A DNA stretch of 64,000 nt from assembly GCA_039105265.1 (NCBI GenBank), contig JAPFFF010000039.1, positions 1-64,000 on the forward strand, read 5' to 3'. Below are positions 46,659 to 58,900 of this stretch, one piece after another. Position numbers and translations under genes: made by a program. This DNA is from Tritrichomonas musculus. Lineage: Eukaryota > Parabasalia > Tritrichomonadida > Tritrichomonadidae. The notes under the pieces were generated by a model. The model was not told the origin of the DNA. It saw only the letters and a program-made list of their open reading frames with translations, and ran no database searches. Positions within the stretch are counted from its first letter, which is position 1. Every line of letters starts with the position of its first letter.

Positions 46659-47352
46659 ACATAAAATAATAAATTTGACACAAAAAAAAAAATATTCTTT
46701 TAAAGTATTGCCATTATTGAGTTATTTTTAAAAAAATGTACTACTGAGGAAATCAAACAAGAGTCTGATCTATTCAAACATGCAAAATATTCAACAAATT
46801 TCTTTCAAAAAAGAGAACTTGCATTTATATTGTCAATATTTATGTAAAAAATATATTTCTAGACGGGCAAAACCTTTTTGAAACAAAATGTGAATCGTTT
46901 AGAGGAAAAGATTAATATATCTCTCCATTTATACACTCTCTCAAAATACAAAAACTTCTTTTTTATTTGTTTTTTTAAAGTGTGTCCACTATTAGGAAAG
47001 TTAAATTTGTGAAAACTCATTCAATATTTCTATGAGCTTATTCAAAAAATACTTTCTTAATTGTGGACGTACTTTTCTTTAAAAAAAAAAAAAAAATGGT
47101 ATTATAGCTTTTACAAATGAAGATTTGTTTTGTTTAGAGAATTAAAAAAGTTGATTCATGGATTGAAAAATAAAATTCATCATTTCAAATATATAATTAA
47201 TAATCAATATAATTAACCTTTTCAGTAATCTTATTTTCATAAGAACAATATTGAACAATGCATGCGAATTTATAATAAGAATAGTAAATTTGTCTCGAAA
47301 TTCTTCATCTGCCAGCCCAAACCTCTAAGTAAATTTTTGTTTTAAAAAAAAT
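46659..47352. other. Convergent intergenic region
   Basis: Between the Sel1 gene and the convergent kinase gene. AT-rich with homopolymer runs and the short inverted repeat at 46977-47076. No gene seen. Confidence 0.6.
46977..47076. repeat. ~100-bp inverted repeat, possible mini-transposon
   Basis: Left arm aaagtgtgtccactattagg (from 46977) and right arm reading, in reverse complement, aaagtacgtccacaattaag (to 47076). About 25-bp arms with some mismatches. Ends of the form GTGTCCACTATTAGG recall Tc1/mariner-type terminal repeats, so a MITE is possible. Confidence 0.5.
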
Positions 47353-48201
47353 TTATGAAAAAACTTCATTTTCTTCATAATTGTTATATGAAAAATGGAA
47401 ATATTCATCATTTAGCAGTTCATGAGCTTTAGGTCTTTCTTCTGGATCTATTTTTGTGCACATCTGTACTAATCTTTTCAAATCTCTGTCATCTGTGTTA
47501 ATTGATAAGCTACCTCTTAATACATCACTTCCACTATTGTGTGGGAAATGTTTTTCTGATATGGCAAACAACAAAATCCCGAAAGCCCATATATCCGATA
47601 TAATACGATCATTCATATTTCCTTGAAATAGTTCAGGAGCGGCATAATCATATGATCCACCTGTACCACATTCACCGTTATTGTAATTGATCGATAAGCC
47701 AAAGTCTGATAATTTTGGAGTGAAATTTGCATCGAGTAAAATGTTTTCTGGCTTAATATCGCAGTGAGCAATTCCATTATTGTGAATGTATTCAATTGCT
47801 TCTAATATGCCTTTGGAAATTGTTTTTATATCATCCTTATTTAATGTATTATGGTTAACAAAATCTAACAGGTTTCCGTTTATACAGTATTCTTCAATTA
47901 TTACAATAAATTCATCGTTGTTATGATTTGTGATTGTAAATGCTTCTATAAATTTAACGATATTTGGATGATTTAATGATTGGAAAATCTGTAATTCTTT
48001 TTGAATATTTTTCTCCATTTGTCTTTCTTTCATGTTTTCTTCTGATATAATTTTTGCAGCAAAATGTTCTCTGGTAATATCATTTTCAATTTCCAATATT
48101 ACTGAAAAGCTTCCTTTCCCAATCTCTTTAATAACTGTATAGCCATTAAAAGATCTTGGTATAATAATTTGGTAGTCATCATCTGTGCTGAAAACGAGCA
48201 T
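47353..48201 (-). CDS. Serine/threonine protein kinase, CAMK-like, catalytically complete
   Basis: 282 aa, essentially just a kinase domain. GKGSFSVILE is the glycine-rich loop (~26-35), FAAKII carries the ATP-binding Lys (~49), AHCDIKPENILL the catalytic loop (~145; HCD instead of HRD, with the Asp and Asn kept), LSDFGLS the Mg-binding loop, YAAPELF the APE motif, and DIWAFGILLF subdomain IX. Unlike the pseudokinases elsewhere in the window, all catalytic residues are present. The fold class is closest to CAMK/SNF1-type Ser/Thr kinases by the DIKPEN sequence. There is no regulatory tail. A TCATAAA initiator-like motif lies at 48217-48223, ~16-20 nt upstream; the stop overlaps UAAA. Confidence 0.9.
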   Translation of the reverse strand: MLVFSTDDDYQIIIPRSFNGYTVIKEIGKGSFSVILEIENDITREHFAAKIISEENMKERQMEKNIQKELQIFQSLNHPNIVKFIEAFTITNHNNDEFIVIIEEYCINGNLLDFVNHNTLNKDDIKTISKGILEAIEYIHNNGIAHCDIKPENILLDANFTPKLSDFGLSINYNNGECGTGGSYDYAAPELFQGNMNDRIISDIWAFGILLFAISEKHFPHNSGSDVLRGSLSINTDDRDLKRLVQMCTKIDPEERPKAHELLNDEYFHFSYNNYEENEVFS

Positions 48202-48614
48202 ATTTGTATAATAAATTTTATGACATCAAAATTTTCAAATTTCAATTAAAATTTTGTACGTTACATTGAAAAAAAAAACTTTATTCAATTTTTTTCCCAA
48301 ATTTAATTGGCCGGCTTATTAAATAAAAACGAAAAGTATAATATTAGTCAAATGATATGTTTGAATATTTAGGTATTAAATGTTTTGATATGAAATATCA
48401 GAAAATGATATTTCTTATTGAAAAATGAATAGGCATAGATTTTACTGCTCATTCTCAAATGTGAACACTTCTATCAATAATTGAATATGGGCAGGGATAC
48501 TTTTATATATTTTTCTATGAAAACTCATTTAAACATTAAAACCCAAGAATAGGCAATAAATATGACAAAGCTCTAATAATAAATGCTATGTCTTATTAAA
48601 AAAAATATTTATTC
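48202..48614. other. Intergenic, no gene seen
   Basis: AT-rich spacer between the stop of the Ig-like protein gene and the start of the kinase gene, both on the minus strand. Only the initiator-like motif near 48217 is assignable. Confidence 0.55.
48217..48223 (-). promoter_or_regulatory. Candidate Inr of the kinase gene
   Basis: Minus-strand TCATAAA, about 20 nt upstream of the ATG at 48201, fits the trichomonad TCA(+1)(T/C)(A/T) initiator. Short motif; weak on its own. Confidence 0.4.
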
Positions 48615-49019
48615 TCATTCTATCTTAAATTGTGCTGAAATTTTATGATGACCATAATTTCCAGGTCCACGGAAATCATTAATAGTCTTATTAATTCTAT
48701 AAATTCCTGGTTTCAAAGACCCATAAAGCCAACCCCATTTTATTTCACGTTCAGAAGTTTTATTTGAAGTGATTATGTAAGCAATTGAGTTAAAACCATA
48801 TTCGCCTTCCAAAACGATGGGTGCTTGTTCCCATGATCCATTTTTCTGTATATTTAATGTAAAATCTTCGCCATAATTTAGCTCACCGGTTGGTGTGCCA
48901 ATTTTATTATCTTGAGTAAAAACAAGAGTTGCGCTAGTTGATGTTATGTTCTTTAAACTTAAAGAAAGGCCAAGTTTTTGGATTTTCGACTCTGGGCTGT
49001 CAATGAAATTACCACTCAT
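48615..49019 (-). CDS. Bacterial-type Ig-like domain protein, probable lateral acquisition
   Basis: 134 aa from MSGNFIDSPE (49019); the frame is open to an ATG at 49079, which would add a short, only weakly signal-like N-terminus (HSILILVIL). The whole body is one beta-sandwich with GLSLSLKNITSTSATLVFTQ, GELNYGEDFTLNI, WGWLYGSLKPGIYRI and a final SAQFKIE. The pattern 'LxYGxxYxI...W......WxxLYGxLxPGxYRIxK' is that of the Ig-like domain found in Firmicutes and other gut bacteria. I know no eukaryotic family of this kind. Lateral transfer from a gut or mucosal bacterium into the trichomonad is the likely origin. Function unknown. Confidence 0.65.
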   Translation of the reverse strand: MSGNFIDSPESKIQKLGLSLSLKNITSTSATLVFTQDNKIGTPTGELNYGEDFTLNIQKNGSWEQAPIVLEGEYGFNSIAYIITSNKTSEREIKWGWLYGSLKPGIYRINKTINDFRGPGNYGHHKISAQFKIE

Positions 49020-49079
49020 TTTTAAAATCACCAAAATTAAAATTGAATGTTTTCCACAACATCCATTCAAATATTTCAA

Positions 49080-49463
49080 TTTGATCTGAATTTTTGATAA
49101 GCATCTTATATTTCACAGAAAAAGTCGAACTTTTCAAATAGGAAGAAGAATTTTGAATATCTAATAATATTTCAGGTTGTTCTCTATAACCGTTTTAACC
49201 GCCACTTTTTAAATGCTTGATTCTCGACGAATACTTATTATCAGCAAACCAAACTTAAAACAAAAAACATACGTTTTATATATTTTTATTTAATCATAAT
49301 TAGTTGCGATTCAACGATTCACAGAAAAAAAATATAATATTATTTTTTTAATGAAGACCTAATTTAAAAATCGGCGAGCTTTAAAATTTTCTTTAGAAGT
49401 CATTAGCAAAATATTTTTATATGAAGATTTATGGATTGTTCTCATGATACTGTTATTAAAGTT
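49080..49463. other. Intergenic, no gene seen
   Basis: AT-rich spacer left of the TIR element. No element assigned. Confidence 0.5.
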
Positions 49464-50885
49464 TTACCCCCGAATCTCTACAAGTGAGAAAATTTTTGTA
49501 CGTTATTTAAAAAAATTTTAACGAATTAAATTTGAATGAAATTGAGAGAGATAATTGAAACAAATAACGTACAAAAAATAAGAATGACTAATAACTAAAG
49601 AAAGAAGAAAGATTTCAATTAATGAATTTCATATTTATTAACAACATGCCAAGGTGCTTGAGTATAGATAAAATGAAGGGAAAAAAAAGAGGTGAAAATT
49701 TAATTATTTTAATATTTTATTCAAATGAAAGGATTAGGAAAATTTCGCATACGGATAAATAATTTTCGCCACTAGTGTTCTCTATTTATATATTTATCAA
49801 CGTTCGGAATTTTTAATTTTTGTTTTCTCTGATAATAAATTCCAAATATTTTACTCGGCTTTAAATTTCATGCAAATTTATATGAGAAAATATAAAGTTG
49901 CTTTAAGGGTGTCTGCAACTATTAAAACAAAAATCAAAAATTTTGTACTTTTCCCTGGAATATTATATTATTTGTAATTTTTTAGAAGAATTAAAAGAGA
50001 TACGAGAATGACTCTCCTCCCATGTATATTGGAGTTAGTAGTAGAATTAAATGAATAAATAAAATTGATATGGTTGCTATTAGTAAATTAAATTTGAATG
50101 AAATGTAAGAATATTTATGAAAATATGAAGTAAAAAGCGGCATAGACTGTTGTATTGAACGCATACATGTCATTTGGATAAAAAAAGATTGTTTTAAATG
50201 CAGAACCTAACTTGAATATTTGCACATAAAATTTAACCTGAGCTAAACACGTAAAAACAAAAAAGTTGAATAGCAAAAAGTAAAAAAAAGTAGAGAACAA
50301 ATAAAAAAAGCACTTTATATAATCGAAATAAGTTAAAATGGTAGTCTTTTAAATATCTTTGAAAAAAAGTTAGGAAAATAGGTAATAAATGGAAGCGATG
50401 TAAAGAATATGAGGTAATAAGTTCTGAAAATAGCATTTTGAGTAAAAAAATTGAGTTTGAGCGGAATAGAACATTTGAAAATTAGGATATAAGAATTCTG
50501 AAAGAGATCATATAAAACTTCGAATAGTATATAACTGATTAATCAACAAACAAACGAGAAATTAGCTTTAATGAAAGGAATTGGGTTTGTAAAATTTCTT
50601 TTTGATATTGGCCAAAAATGACCAACTTGACACTTTTGCATATAACTCCAAAATAAAATGATGAAATTTTGTTATTTTTATTTGATATATTTATTGTTTA
50701 TATATAATAGAGATGTATTTAACATATCTATTTATAGGCTTGTTAGGAAATTAGTTATCAATAGATATTTAAAATAATGTTAAGTTATCATTTTAAAAAA
50801 TTGTTAACTTATTAAAATTTTTTGGATTTTTTGTTAACAAAAAAAACGTGCAAAAATTTTCTCACTTGTAGAGATTCGGGGGTAA
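49464..50885. mobile_element. Non-coding DNA element with 41-bp terminal inverted repeats (1422 bp)
   Basis: The ends are near-perfect inverted repeats: TTACCCCCGAATCTCTACAA... at 49464-49504 and its reverse complement at 50845-50885, one mismatch in 41. No target-site duplication is obvious (tt/tt at most). Inside there is no frame longer than ~70 codons, and those are hydrophobic frames typical of AT-rich noise, so it is a non-autonomous DNA transposon derivative. An AACG word near each end (subterminal tttaacg / gttaacaaaa) resembles the second TIR element at 60796. Confidence 0.85.
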
Positions 50886-51411
50886 TTTTTCTTTTTCACA
50901 AATTAATGTACCCTACTGTTAATTATGCTTTAAAACTGAATCAAAAACTTTATTAAAGATTTATAAAAACAAACACTAATTTTAACCCAGTTATTTTCAT
51001 TAAAACTTTTTTTCAATTATTTACATTATAATGTTGAATAAAAAACACCTCTTATTAGTGCATTATTTTGTTTATATCATTCTTAAATTTATGTATTTGC
51101 TATAAACCTGTTAAATAACAGCAATATATCTTTTTTTTAAATATTTTTTTAGACTTCAATCATAAATAATGATGAATGAAATTCCATGATGCAAAAAGAA
51201 ATGAACTATATTTCAAATATATATTGATTCATGTTCTGCTATACTTATTATTCTTTTATTTATTTTTTAATTTTTCTTTTTTTATTAGGTAAAAAAAATA
51301 TTTTTCGGAAAGTATTCAATTTATTGAGAACCCCCTTCAATAAAACTTTAAATGATTTATTCGGCCAAATATTTTTTCAAAAAAAAAAAATAAAAATTTA
51401 TATAAAAACAA
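50886..51411. other. Intergenic, no gene seen
   Basis: AT-rich spacer with A/T homopolymers. A 75-codon frame at 51231-51458 is low complexity and overlaps the neighbouring gene, so it is not called. Confidence 0.55.
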
Positions 51412-52683
51412 TCAAAACAAGATGTAATTTGCAGCTTGAATATTCATCACCATCTTAAAAATGGTTGGGAATTCATTTCTGCAGATGTTTAAAACGCCTC
51501 TAAAAGTCAAATTTTGTGTAATTGGCAGATATTTAGTGTGGTGAATAACAGCCAATTTCTGCAAGTCATGGTTATATAAGATGAAATTTCTATCATGATA
51601 GTAGATATCATAAAGATTATTCACGCGATTAAAATGCCGCTTTTTATTAAAATTTTCGATGTGACCGTTTAATTTTGCAATTGAATTAATAATTCCGTGG
51701 GAAGTGGTCAAAAAACGGACATAATCTTCAGGATAATGATAGGAATTGTTATAAATCAAAAAATTCAATGTACCTTGAAAGTTTGGCCTTTGAAATATTA
51801 GGTCAATATGATCTTGGATTTCGTTATGCAAATCATTCAAAAATGAAAAAGATTTCTTTCCAACAAGAACAAGTGTCCCTACACACAACTCAATTTTGTT
51901 TTCAAAAGGTCGGTAGTCAGCATTGTACATTTCGAGCCAATAATGAGAATTTTTAATCGTAATACCAGCTTCTTCGACAACATAGACGCCATCTGTATAG
52001 TTAAACATGCGTATATCTGATTGAAAAAGTACATCGCCAATATCTGTAATAAAAAGTAGATCATAATCATCAAAAAAGTGATTGTTGTATAAATAATGAG
52101 CAACTTCAAATCGAAAATCGCCACATTCAAAGGATAACTGTAAAATTTCAACTTTATGAAAGATTTCGCCTGATATTCTTTTGAAAAGTTTATTATCTCG
52201 ATAAATACGTATTAATGTTGCATGATTGATGTAAATAATATTTCCTTGCATGTCCTGTGTTAGTTGCATTGGAATCATAATGATTTCGAAAAATATGGAA
52301 AAAGATATTATATATTTTTTAGTATCTTTATCAATATTAGAGTATAGAATAATGAGAGTATCATTATATCCTGTGCATGCAAGAGATTCGAAGAAAAAAT
52401 GAATATCTGAAGGATTATATTGCATAATAAGGCCAAAGATTGCCGCCTTATGTTTAATGAGATATGTTGAAAAGAGTTTTGTTGGCTTGTTCTCTTTGGC
52501 GGTCATTTCTTTTTTGTAGAAATATTGAATTTTATGAAAATTGTCTATTAAAATTGGTGATGCTAATAATTTTTTTGAAAAATAAATAGTGAATAATATA
52601 TCAGTATGGAAAATACACGATAAAAAGAAAAGTAAAAAGCATGAAATTACTGATATAAAGAAAACTTTAAAAAGTTTCCGCAT
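51412..52683 (-). CDS. Type II membrane glycosyltransferase-like protein
   Basis: 423 aa. A short basic N-terminus (MRKLFK) is followed by a membrane segment at ~8-27, then a luminal domain. The centre has a hydrophobic strand and DLLFITDIGDVLFQSD (about residues 208-223), the 'D-x-x-D-V-x-F-Q' motif found in GT-A-type glycosyltransferases of protists, where an Asp pair binds metal and sugar nucleotide. The region around 255-275 (GTLVLVGKKSF) fits the acceptor side of the fold. The donor and acceptor are unknown; surface glycan assembly in the Golgi is likely. TCAAAAC lies 9 nt upstream of the ATG, a possible initiator. It is co-oriented with and upstream of nothing obvious in the same pathway except the GT8 gene 30 kb away. 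Confidence 0.6.
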   Translation of the reverse strand: MRKLFKVFFISVISCFLLFFLSCIFHTDILFTIYFSKKLLASPILIDNFHKIQYFYKKEMTAKENKPTKLFSTYLIKHKAAIFGLIMQYNPSDIHFFFESLACTGYNDTLIILYSNIDKDTKKYIISFSIFFEIIMIPMQLTQDMQGNIIYINHATLIRIYRDNKLFKRISGEIFHKVEILQLSFECGDFRFEVAHYLYNNHFFDDYDLLFITDIGDVLFQSDIRMFNYTDGVYVVEEAGITIKNSHYWLEMYNADYRPFENKIELCVGTLVLVGKKSFSFLNDLHNEIQDHIDLIFQRPNFQGTLNFLIYNNSYHYPEDYVRFLTTSHGIINSIAKLNGHIENFNKKRHFNRVNNLYDIYYHDRNFILYNHDLQKLAVIHHTKYLPITQNLTFRGVLNICRNEFPTIFKMVMNIQAANYILF

Positions 52684-52921
52684 TTAAGTTTTGACTTCGA
52701 TTCTTTGTAAAGAAGATCGATAGTATGATTAGATAAATTCAAATGCTAGTTTTTGGTGAAAAAAATACACCTAAACGATCTAATTGAAAAGAATTTTTTT
52801 CAATTAGGTAATTGAATATTTTGAAAGAAATAATTATAAATTCATAAAAAAAACAAAAAAGAAGACTTTAAAAAGGAAAAATTTTTAAAGAAGTCTAAAG
52901 TTGAAAACGTTTTAATTTATT

Positions 52922-55900
52922 TTAAAGGTTGCTTTCGGTATTTGCGTTATTGCTGATATTTTCTGCGCCTTCTTCCTCATTAAGGTCGCTGATATACTTG
53001 TTAGACTTCTTTCTAATGACAAAGATAACGACAACAACGACAACAGCAATTACAACAACAACAGCGACAACAATGCCAACAATCATTCCAACATTGGTCT
53101 TTTTACCTCCTTTGCCGCCATCGCCGGGATCTTTCTCTGTAACATCATCATCATTAGAAGCATCAGCATTATGACAGTCTGTTGAAACTTTGACGCTTTC
53201 GTCAAATCCTCCAACCAATTGTTCAGCACTGTCAACGCAAATGTCATCTTCAACTTTGAATACAGCGCCTTCGTCCTTACTAAGATAAACGTATTGAGTT
53301 CCTTTTGGAATATCGGTAGCATTATTGAATGAGAATGAGTTTGTGTTGAACTGAAGATTTCCTGTCTTCTTCAAGTTGATGTAGCATTGTTGAGTGGTGG
53401 CAGCTGGCTCACTTCTAAATCTGTTCTCTTCAATGATAACTGGCTTGATTTCATCATCAGCCTTGATTGCTAACTTTCCTGGTTTAACTGATAATGTGTT
53501 TTGGTTCTCATTGGCGACTAAGACGTACAATGATGAGCCCTGTGCTTTCTTGTTTGTGCAAGTGTTGTTAACAAAGAAGCACTTCTTCATTATTGAGTTT
53601 GCACATGGTGAATAATAGAATGCGCCAGCACCATTTGCAGCTTTATTTTCTTCAAATCTAAGGTTTTCAAATGTTGATTCGCATCTTGGATTTGTGTTGA
53701 TGTAGTAAACAGCGCCTCCTTTGCTTCCTGAATAGCAAGAAACAAATGTGCATCCTTTGATTTCAAGTTCGGCTTGGCTACCTGAGAATGAAACGTAAAC
53801 AGCACCACCGTTTGAATCAGTTGAGCAATTTGTGAAGTGGCAATTTTCTAATTCAACTTTGGCATTGATAGAACGAACAGCACCACCTTCACGTAATTCT
53901 GGTGCAACTAAGTTGTTGAAGCATGCCTTTTCTCTCTCAATCTCATCCTTGAATGATTCTAAGCGGGATGGATAGCTTTGGCATTTGTCGTTTGTTTCGG
54001 GTGGTTTTTCATCTCCAGATGGGCATTGGTTAAGGTTTTGGCAGTTGTAAATGAGGTTCTTTGTGTCTGGAGCTGTCTTAACTGTGATAGTTACAGATGA
54101 TTCAGAGCCTTGAATGCAATTGCATTCTGTGAAAGAAATTGATTCAAATGTTCCAACTTCGTTGATTTCTAATTGCTTGTAACCTTGAACATTAGTGTCT
54201 GTTGTTAATAATGCATTTCTTCCAAAGATAAAGTTTGCATTTGGAGATGTCTCTTCTGTTAATTTGTTTGATTCAATGTAAACGTTGATTGTGTTTGTTT
54301 TGCTTGGTGTGAATGTGATTGTGTTTCCATAGAAAGAAGCACGATCACCTGAATCATTTCCTTGGTCTTGACCAATTCTGCACCAAATTGATGATCCTTT
54401 GAGATCAGCTTGGTTGTTACTGAATGTGCAATATTGAACTGAGAAGCAATCTCTTACTTCAGCATAAAGAGCACCACCATTTTCACTTGCTTTGTTATCT
54501 TTGAAATCGCATCCTTCAATTGTAATATAATGGCGTTTAGGTTGAACAATGTAGGCATAAATAGCACCTCCATTTGTTGAATTGCAATTGGTAAATAATG
54601 AATTAACAATTGAGCATGTATAGTTTCCAAGTGTGCCTTTATAATAAGCATAAATTGCACCACCACGAGTTGATTGGCAAGAGTCAAACTTACAGTCATA
54701 AATTGAGCATGGAATGTTACTTGAGTAAATAGCACCACCGTATCTATAACTTGGAGTTACGAAATTGTTGAATTTGACCTTTGTTATTACAACTTTTGGA
54801 TCGAATTCGACACGATTTATTCTATCTAAAGCAGGTGTATAACCTTCTGCATCGGGAACTGGTGTTGGTGTTGGTTCTGCTGGTTTAGCATCGCATTTGC
54901 CTTCGCAATTGAATGTGAAGTAATAATTAGGATTGTATAATAATGGAAGAGAAACAGTCGTGTTTCCTTGTTCGATACAGCTGCAGCTAGTGAAATTGAG
55001 TGATTCAAATTGTGATTTGTAATTTGTGACCGTAAGATGTTTAAATCCAGTTTGTTTCTTATTTGTTGATGAAAAAGTGCAACTTCCAAAAACGAGATTT
55101 GCATTTGGTGTAGCATCAGCAAGTAATGGATATGCAAGAATGTAAACGTTAATTGGATTTTTGTCACCTGGTGCGAATGCAAATTTGTTATTTTCGATTG
55201 TTGCGACATTATTATGATAATTACTCTCCCATCCTATTCTGCACCATAATGAATATCCTTCATTTGTTGCAATGTTGTTTTCAAATTCACAGTCTTTAAG
55301 AGTAAATCTATCTCTTGTCTCAGCATAAATAGCACCTCCATTATCTTCAGCACTATTTGAAATAAATTTACAATTAGTTATTGTGACTGAGTGCCTGTTG
55401 GATTGTGTATTTTGTACATAAATGGCACCACCTTGAGTTTTACAACTGCACTTTATAAATTGTGAGCCAGTAATTGTGCATGCAAAAGTATCTTTAGATC
55501 CTGTATAATGAACATAAACAGAACCTCCATATTGGCCGCCTCTACATGATTCAAATTTGCAATTTGTTAATGTAAAGTTAACTTTATCACCAACAATTGC
55601 ACCTCCATTTTCTTCTTTGGTTATATAGACAAATTTTTGATCTTTCAAGTCTGTTGGTTCTTTGATAACGAGTCTTTCATGAATTTGTAAATTTTCCGAA
55701 TCAGGTTTGCAGTCACTAGTTGATTCGGATCCAAATGTAACGCCATCAGTAGAGAATCCTTTTGGAAGTGAAAATGAGTTTGAGTCTTGTTTGACTAAAT
55801 TGCAATGAGGGAACTGGATTGATTTAAAGAATCCACTTGTACCATCGGCATATAAATGCTTGAAATTTTCTACATTTGTATCTGCTGTTGTAAACTTACA

Positions 55901-58900
55901 GAGTGAAACAATCAGATTTGCATTTGTTAAGTTTTCCAAAGCAAAATCATAAGGTTTAACATAGACATTGACAGCGCCATCAAATGGAATGAATTTGAAT
56001 GTGCAAGCTAAGATTTCAAAATCATTTGTGTTATCATCTTCTGGTAATGAGTACCATCCGATTTGAGACCATATTGATGATCCAACTGTAGCGTTGTTGT
56101 CTTCAAATGTGCATTGTTTAATAGTGAAGAAATCACGTGCTTCAGCATAAATTGCACCACCATATGCACCAGCAGCATTGGATTTAAATGTGCAGTCATA
56201 TAATGAAACAGAATGTCTATCTGATTGTGTAATCTTGAAATAGAGAGCTCCTCCGTTCTGGCTGGCAGTGTTGCCTGTAAATTTGGTTTTAGAAATGACA
56301 CAAGCATATTTACCTCTATTTCCTGTATAAGAGATATAAATGGCTCCGCCATTAAGTCCGCTGCATGATGTAAAAGTGCAATTATATAAATTGCAATTGA
56401 CTTTGTTGCTATTAATCAAAATAGCACCACCATCTTTCTCTGTTTTGAGGCTTGTGTACTTATATCTCTCTTGATCGATTGGTTGGCCTTCATCATCGAT
56501 TCTATCATGTGAGATGTAGCCATCAAGATCAGGTTTCACAGGTGGAGGAAGTGTAATTGGTGTACCTGGAACGCATTGGCCATTTGGATCGCAATTGAAA
56601 TTGAAATTATTAACTGGATGAGCAACATCTGGAACAGACAATGTTTCTACTCCTTGTTGAACGCAATTGCATTTGGTGAACTTAATTGATTCGAATTGTA
56701 ATTTTTCGAAAATTTCCAAATGCTTAAATCCTTTTACATCTGATGAAGTTGTGGTTGAAAACGTGCATCCTCCAATGTTAAGGTTGGCGTTCTTATAAGT
56801 AGAGGCATCAGTATTGTCAGGTGTAGCAATATAAACATTTGATGAGGTGTCCTTTGTTGGTGTGAAGGTGAATATATTGTCATTTAATGTTACAGTGTTA
56901 CCTTTATCATTTTTAGCTTTCCACCCAATTTCAAGCCATATTGATGAGCCTTGAGTCTTAGCACTATTTAGTGTAAAGTTGCATTTTTGAATGGTTAATT
57001 GGTCACGTGCTATAGCATATATAGCGCCTCCTTCTTGGCCTGCTAAATTTGACTCAAATGTGCAGCCTTCAAATGAAAATGTTTGTATTTTTGGTTGGTT
57101 GATTTTTAGATAAACAGCACCTCCATCTCTTTCTGCTGTGCAATACAAGAATGTTGTATCAGTAACTTTACCTGCTAATTCAGTGCCATTTCCTGCATAC
57201 ATAATCCAGATAGCTCCTCCGTACCTAGCTGAACATAATGTAAACTTACAGTGATCTAAATTGCAGTTAACTCGATTAGAGTTGATGTATATTGCACCAC
57301 CACCATCACTTCCAGGACTTGCAATTTTATAAAATTCAACTTTTTTGAAATTAACGACTACACCTGTATCGTTATAACGTTCTGTTTTTGTTTCATATGA
57401 TGTGTCAGCAGGTATGTCTGGTAATGATGTGCATGAATCAATAGATGTGCAGCCAAACTTAACATTTTCAATTGTGTGTTGTGATGGTATTGAAAAAGTT
57501 TTCTCTTCTTGGCGAACACAATTGCATTTAGTGAATGTAATTGATTCGAATTTCATTTGTTCAACAACTAGTAAATGCTTAAATGCTTGAACATTTGATT
57601 GTGTTTTAGTAGAAAATGTGCATCCTCCAATATTAAGGTTCGCATTCATATAATCATTTTGGCTTGTTGTTGTTTCAGCATAAACATTAGATGAGTCCTT
57701 TGTTGGAGTGAATGTGAATGTATTTTCATTTAATGTAACTGTATTGCCTTTATCATCTTTGGCATTACATCCGATTTGTAGAAAGATTGATGAACCTTCT
57801 TTTTGTGCATAATTGTCTAAAAATTTGCATTTTTCAACTGTGAATTGATCACGAACTGGAGCATATATTGCACCTCCTTGGTCACCTGCTTCATTTGATT
57901 CGAATGTGCATCCTTCAAATGAAAATGAGTGCAATTTTGGTTGTGTAATTTTAATATATGCTGCTCCACCATCTGTTTTAGCACTGCAGTATGAAAATAT
58001 TGTATTCTTGATTGTGCCAACAAAAATAGATGTTGGTCCAGCATATTGAACATAAATAGCACCTCCGTTTCTAGCTTCACATAATGTAAATTTACAATTG
58101 TTTATTGATATATTTGCACGATTTTTGTTCATTAAAATGGCACCTCCATCTCCTGAGGTAGAACTCAATTTGTGAAATTCGGTTTTTTCCACTTTAATTT
58201 CAATGCCATCATCGTTATGACGCTCTCCAGCAGTTGGATAATCAGTTGTGGAAGGAGGTATTTCTGGCTTTGTTGAGCATGAACCAATAGCTGTACACTC
58301 AAAATTAACATTTCTAATTGGGTATTGGTCTGGAACTGAAAAAGTGGAAGATCCTTGTTGGACGCAATTGCATTTATTGAAATTAATTGAAGCAAAGCCA
58401 GCCTTTACTGAATTAATTTCTAAATGATTGAATGCTTCTGCAAACTCATTGCTGATTGAAAAAGTGTTGCCGCCAATATTAACATAAGTGCTTGGTGGAT
58501 ATTGAGTAGTATTGGTAATATCAATGTTTTCAAGATAAACATTGTTTAAACTCTCAGCCTTTGGTGCAAATGTAAATGTATTGCCAGTTATATTATAGGT
58601 GTCATATTCATCAAGTTTAGTATTGTTTTGACCAAGAATAAGCCACAACGATGAACCTTTTGTTGCTTCGTTGTTACTAAAATTGCAGTTTTTGATGGCC
58701 AAATTATCTCTAACATAGCCATAAACACCGCCTCCATTTGCGGCTTTGTTAGATATGAAAGTGCAAGCAGAAATAGAAAACGCATGCTTTTGGTATTGAG
58801 TGTTTTTGATATAGACTGCACCGCCATTTTGTGTAGCTTGGCATTCATTGAATTCAGAAGTAGCGATTGTAAACTTAAAGTAGACAACTCCAGAAAAGTA

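Noticed and set aside
49991-50436. Three short hydrophobic minus-strand frames in the TIR element
   Set aside because: Phe/Leu/Ile-rich frames of 60-67 codons are expected in DNA this AT-rich, and they show no family signature.
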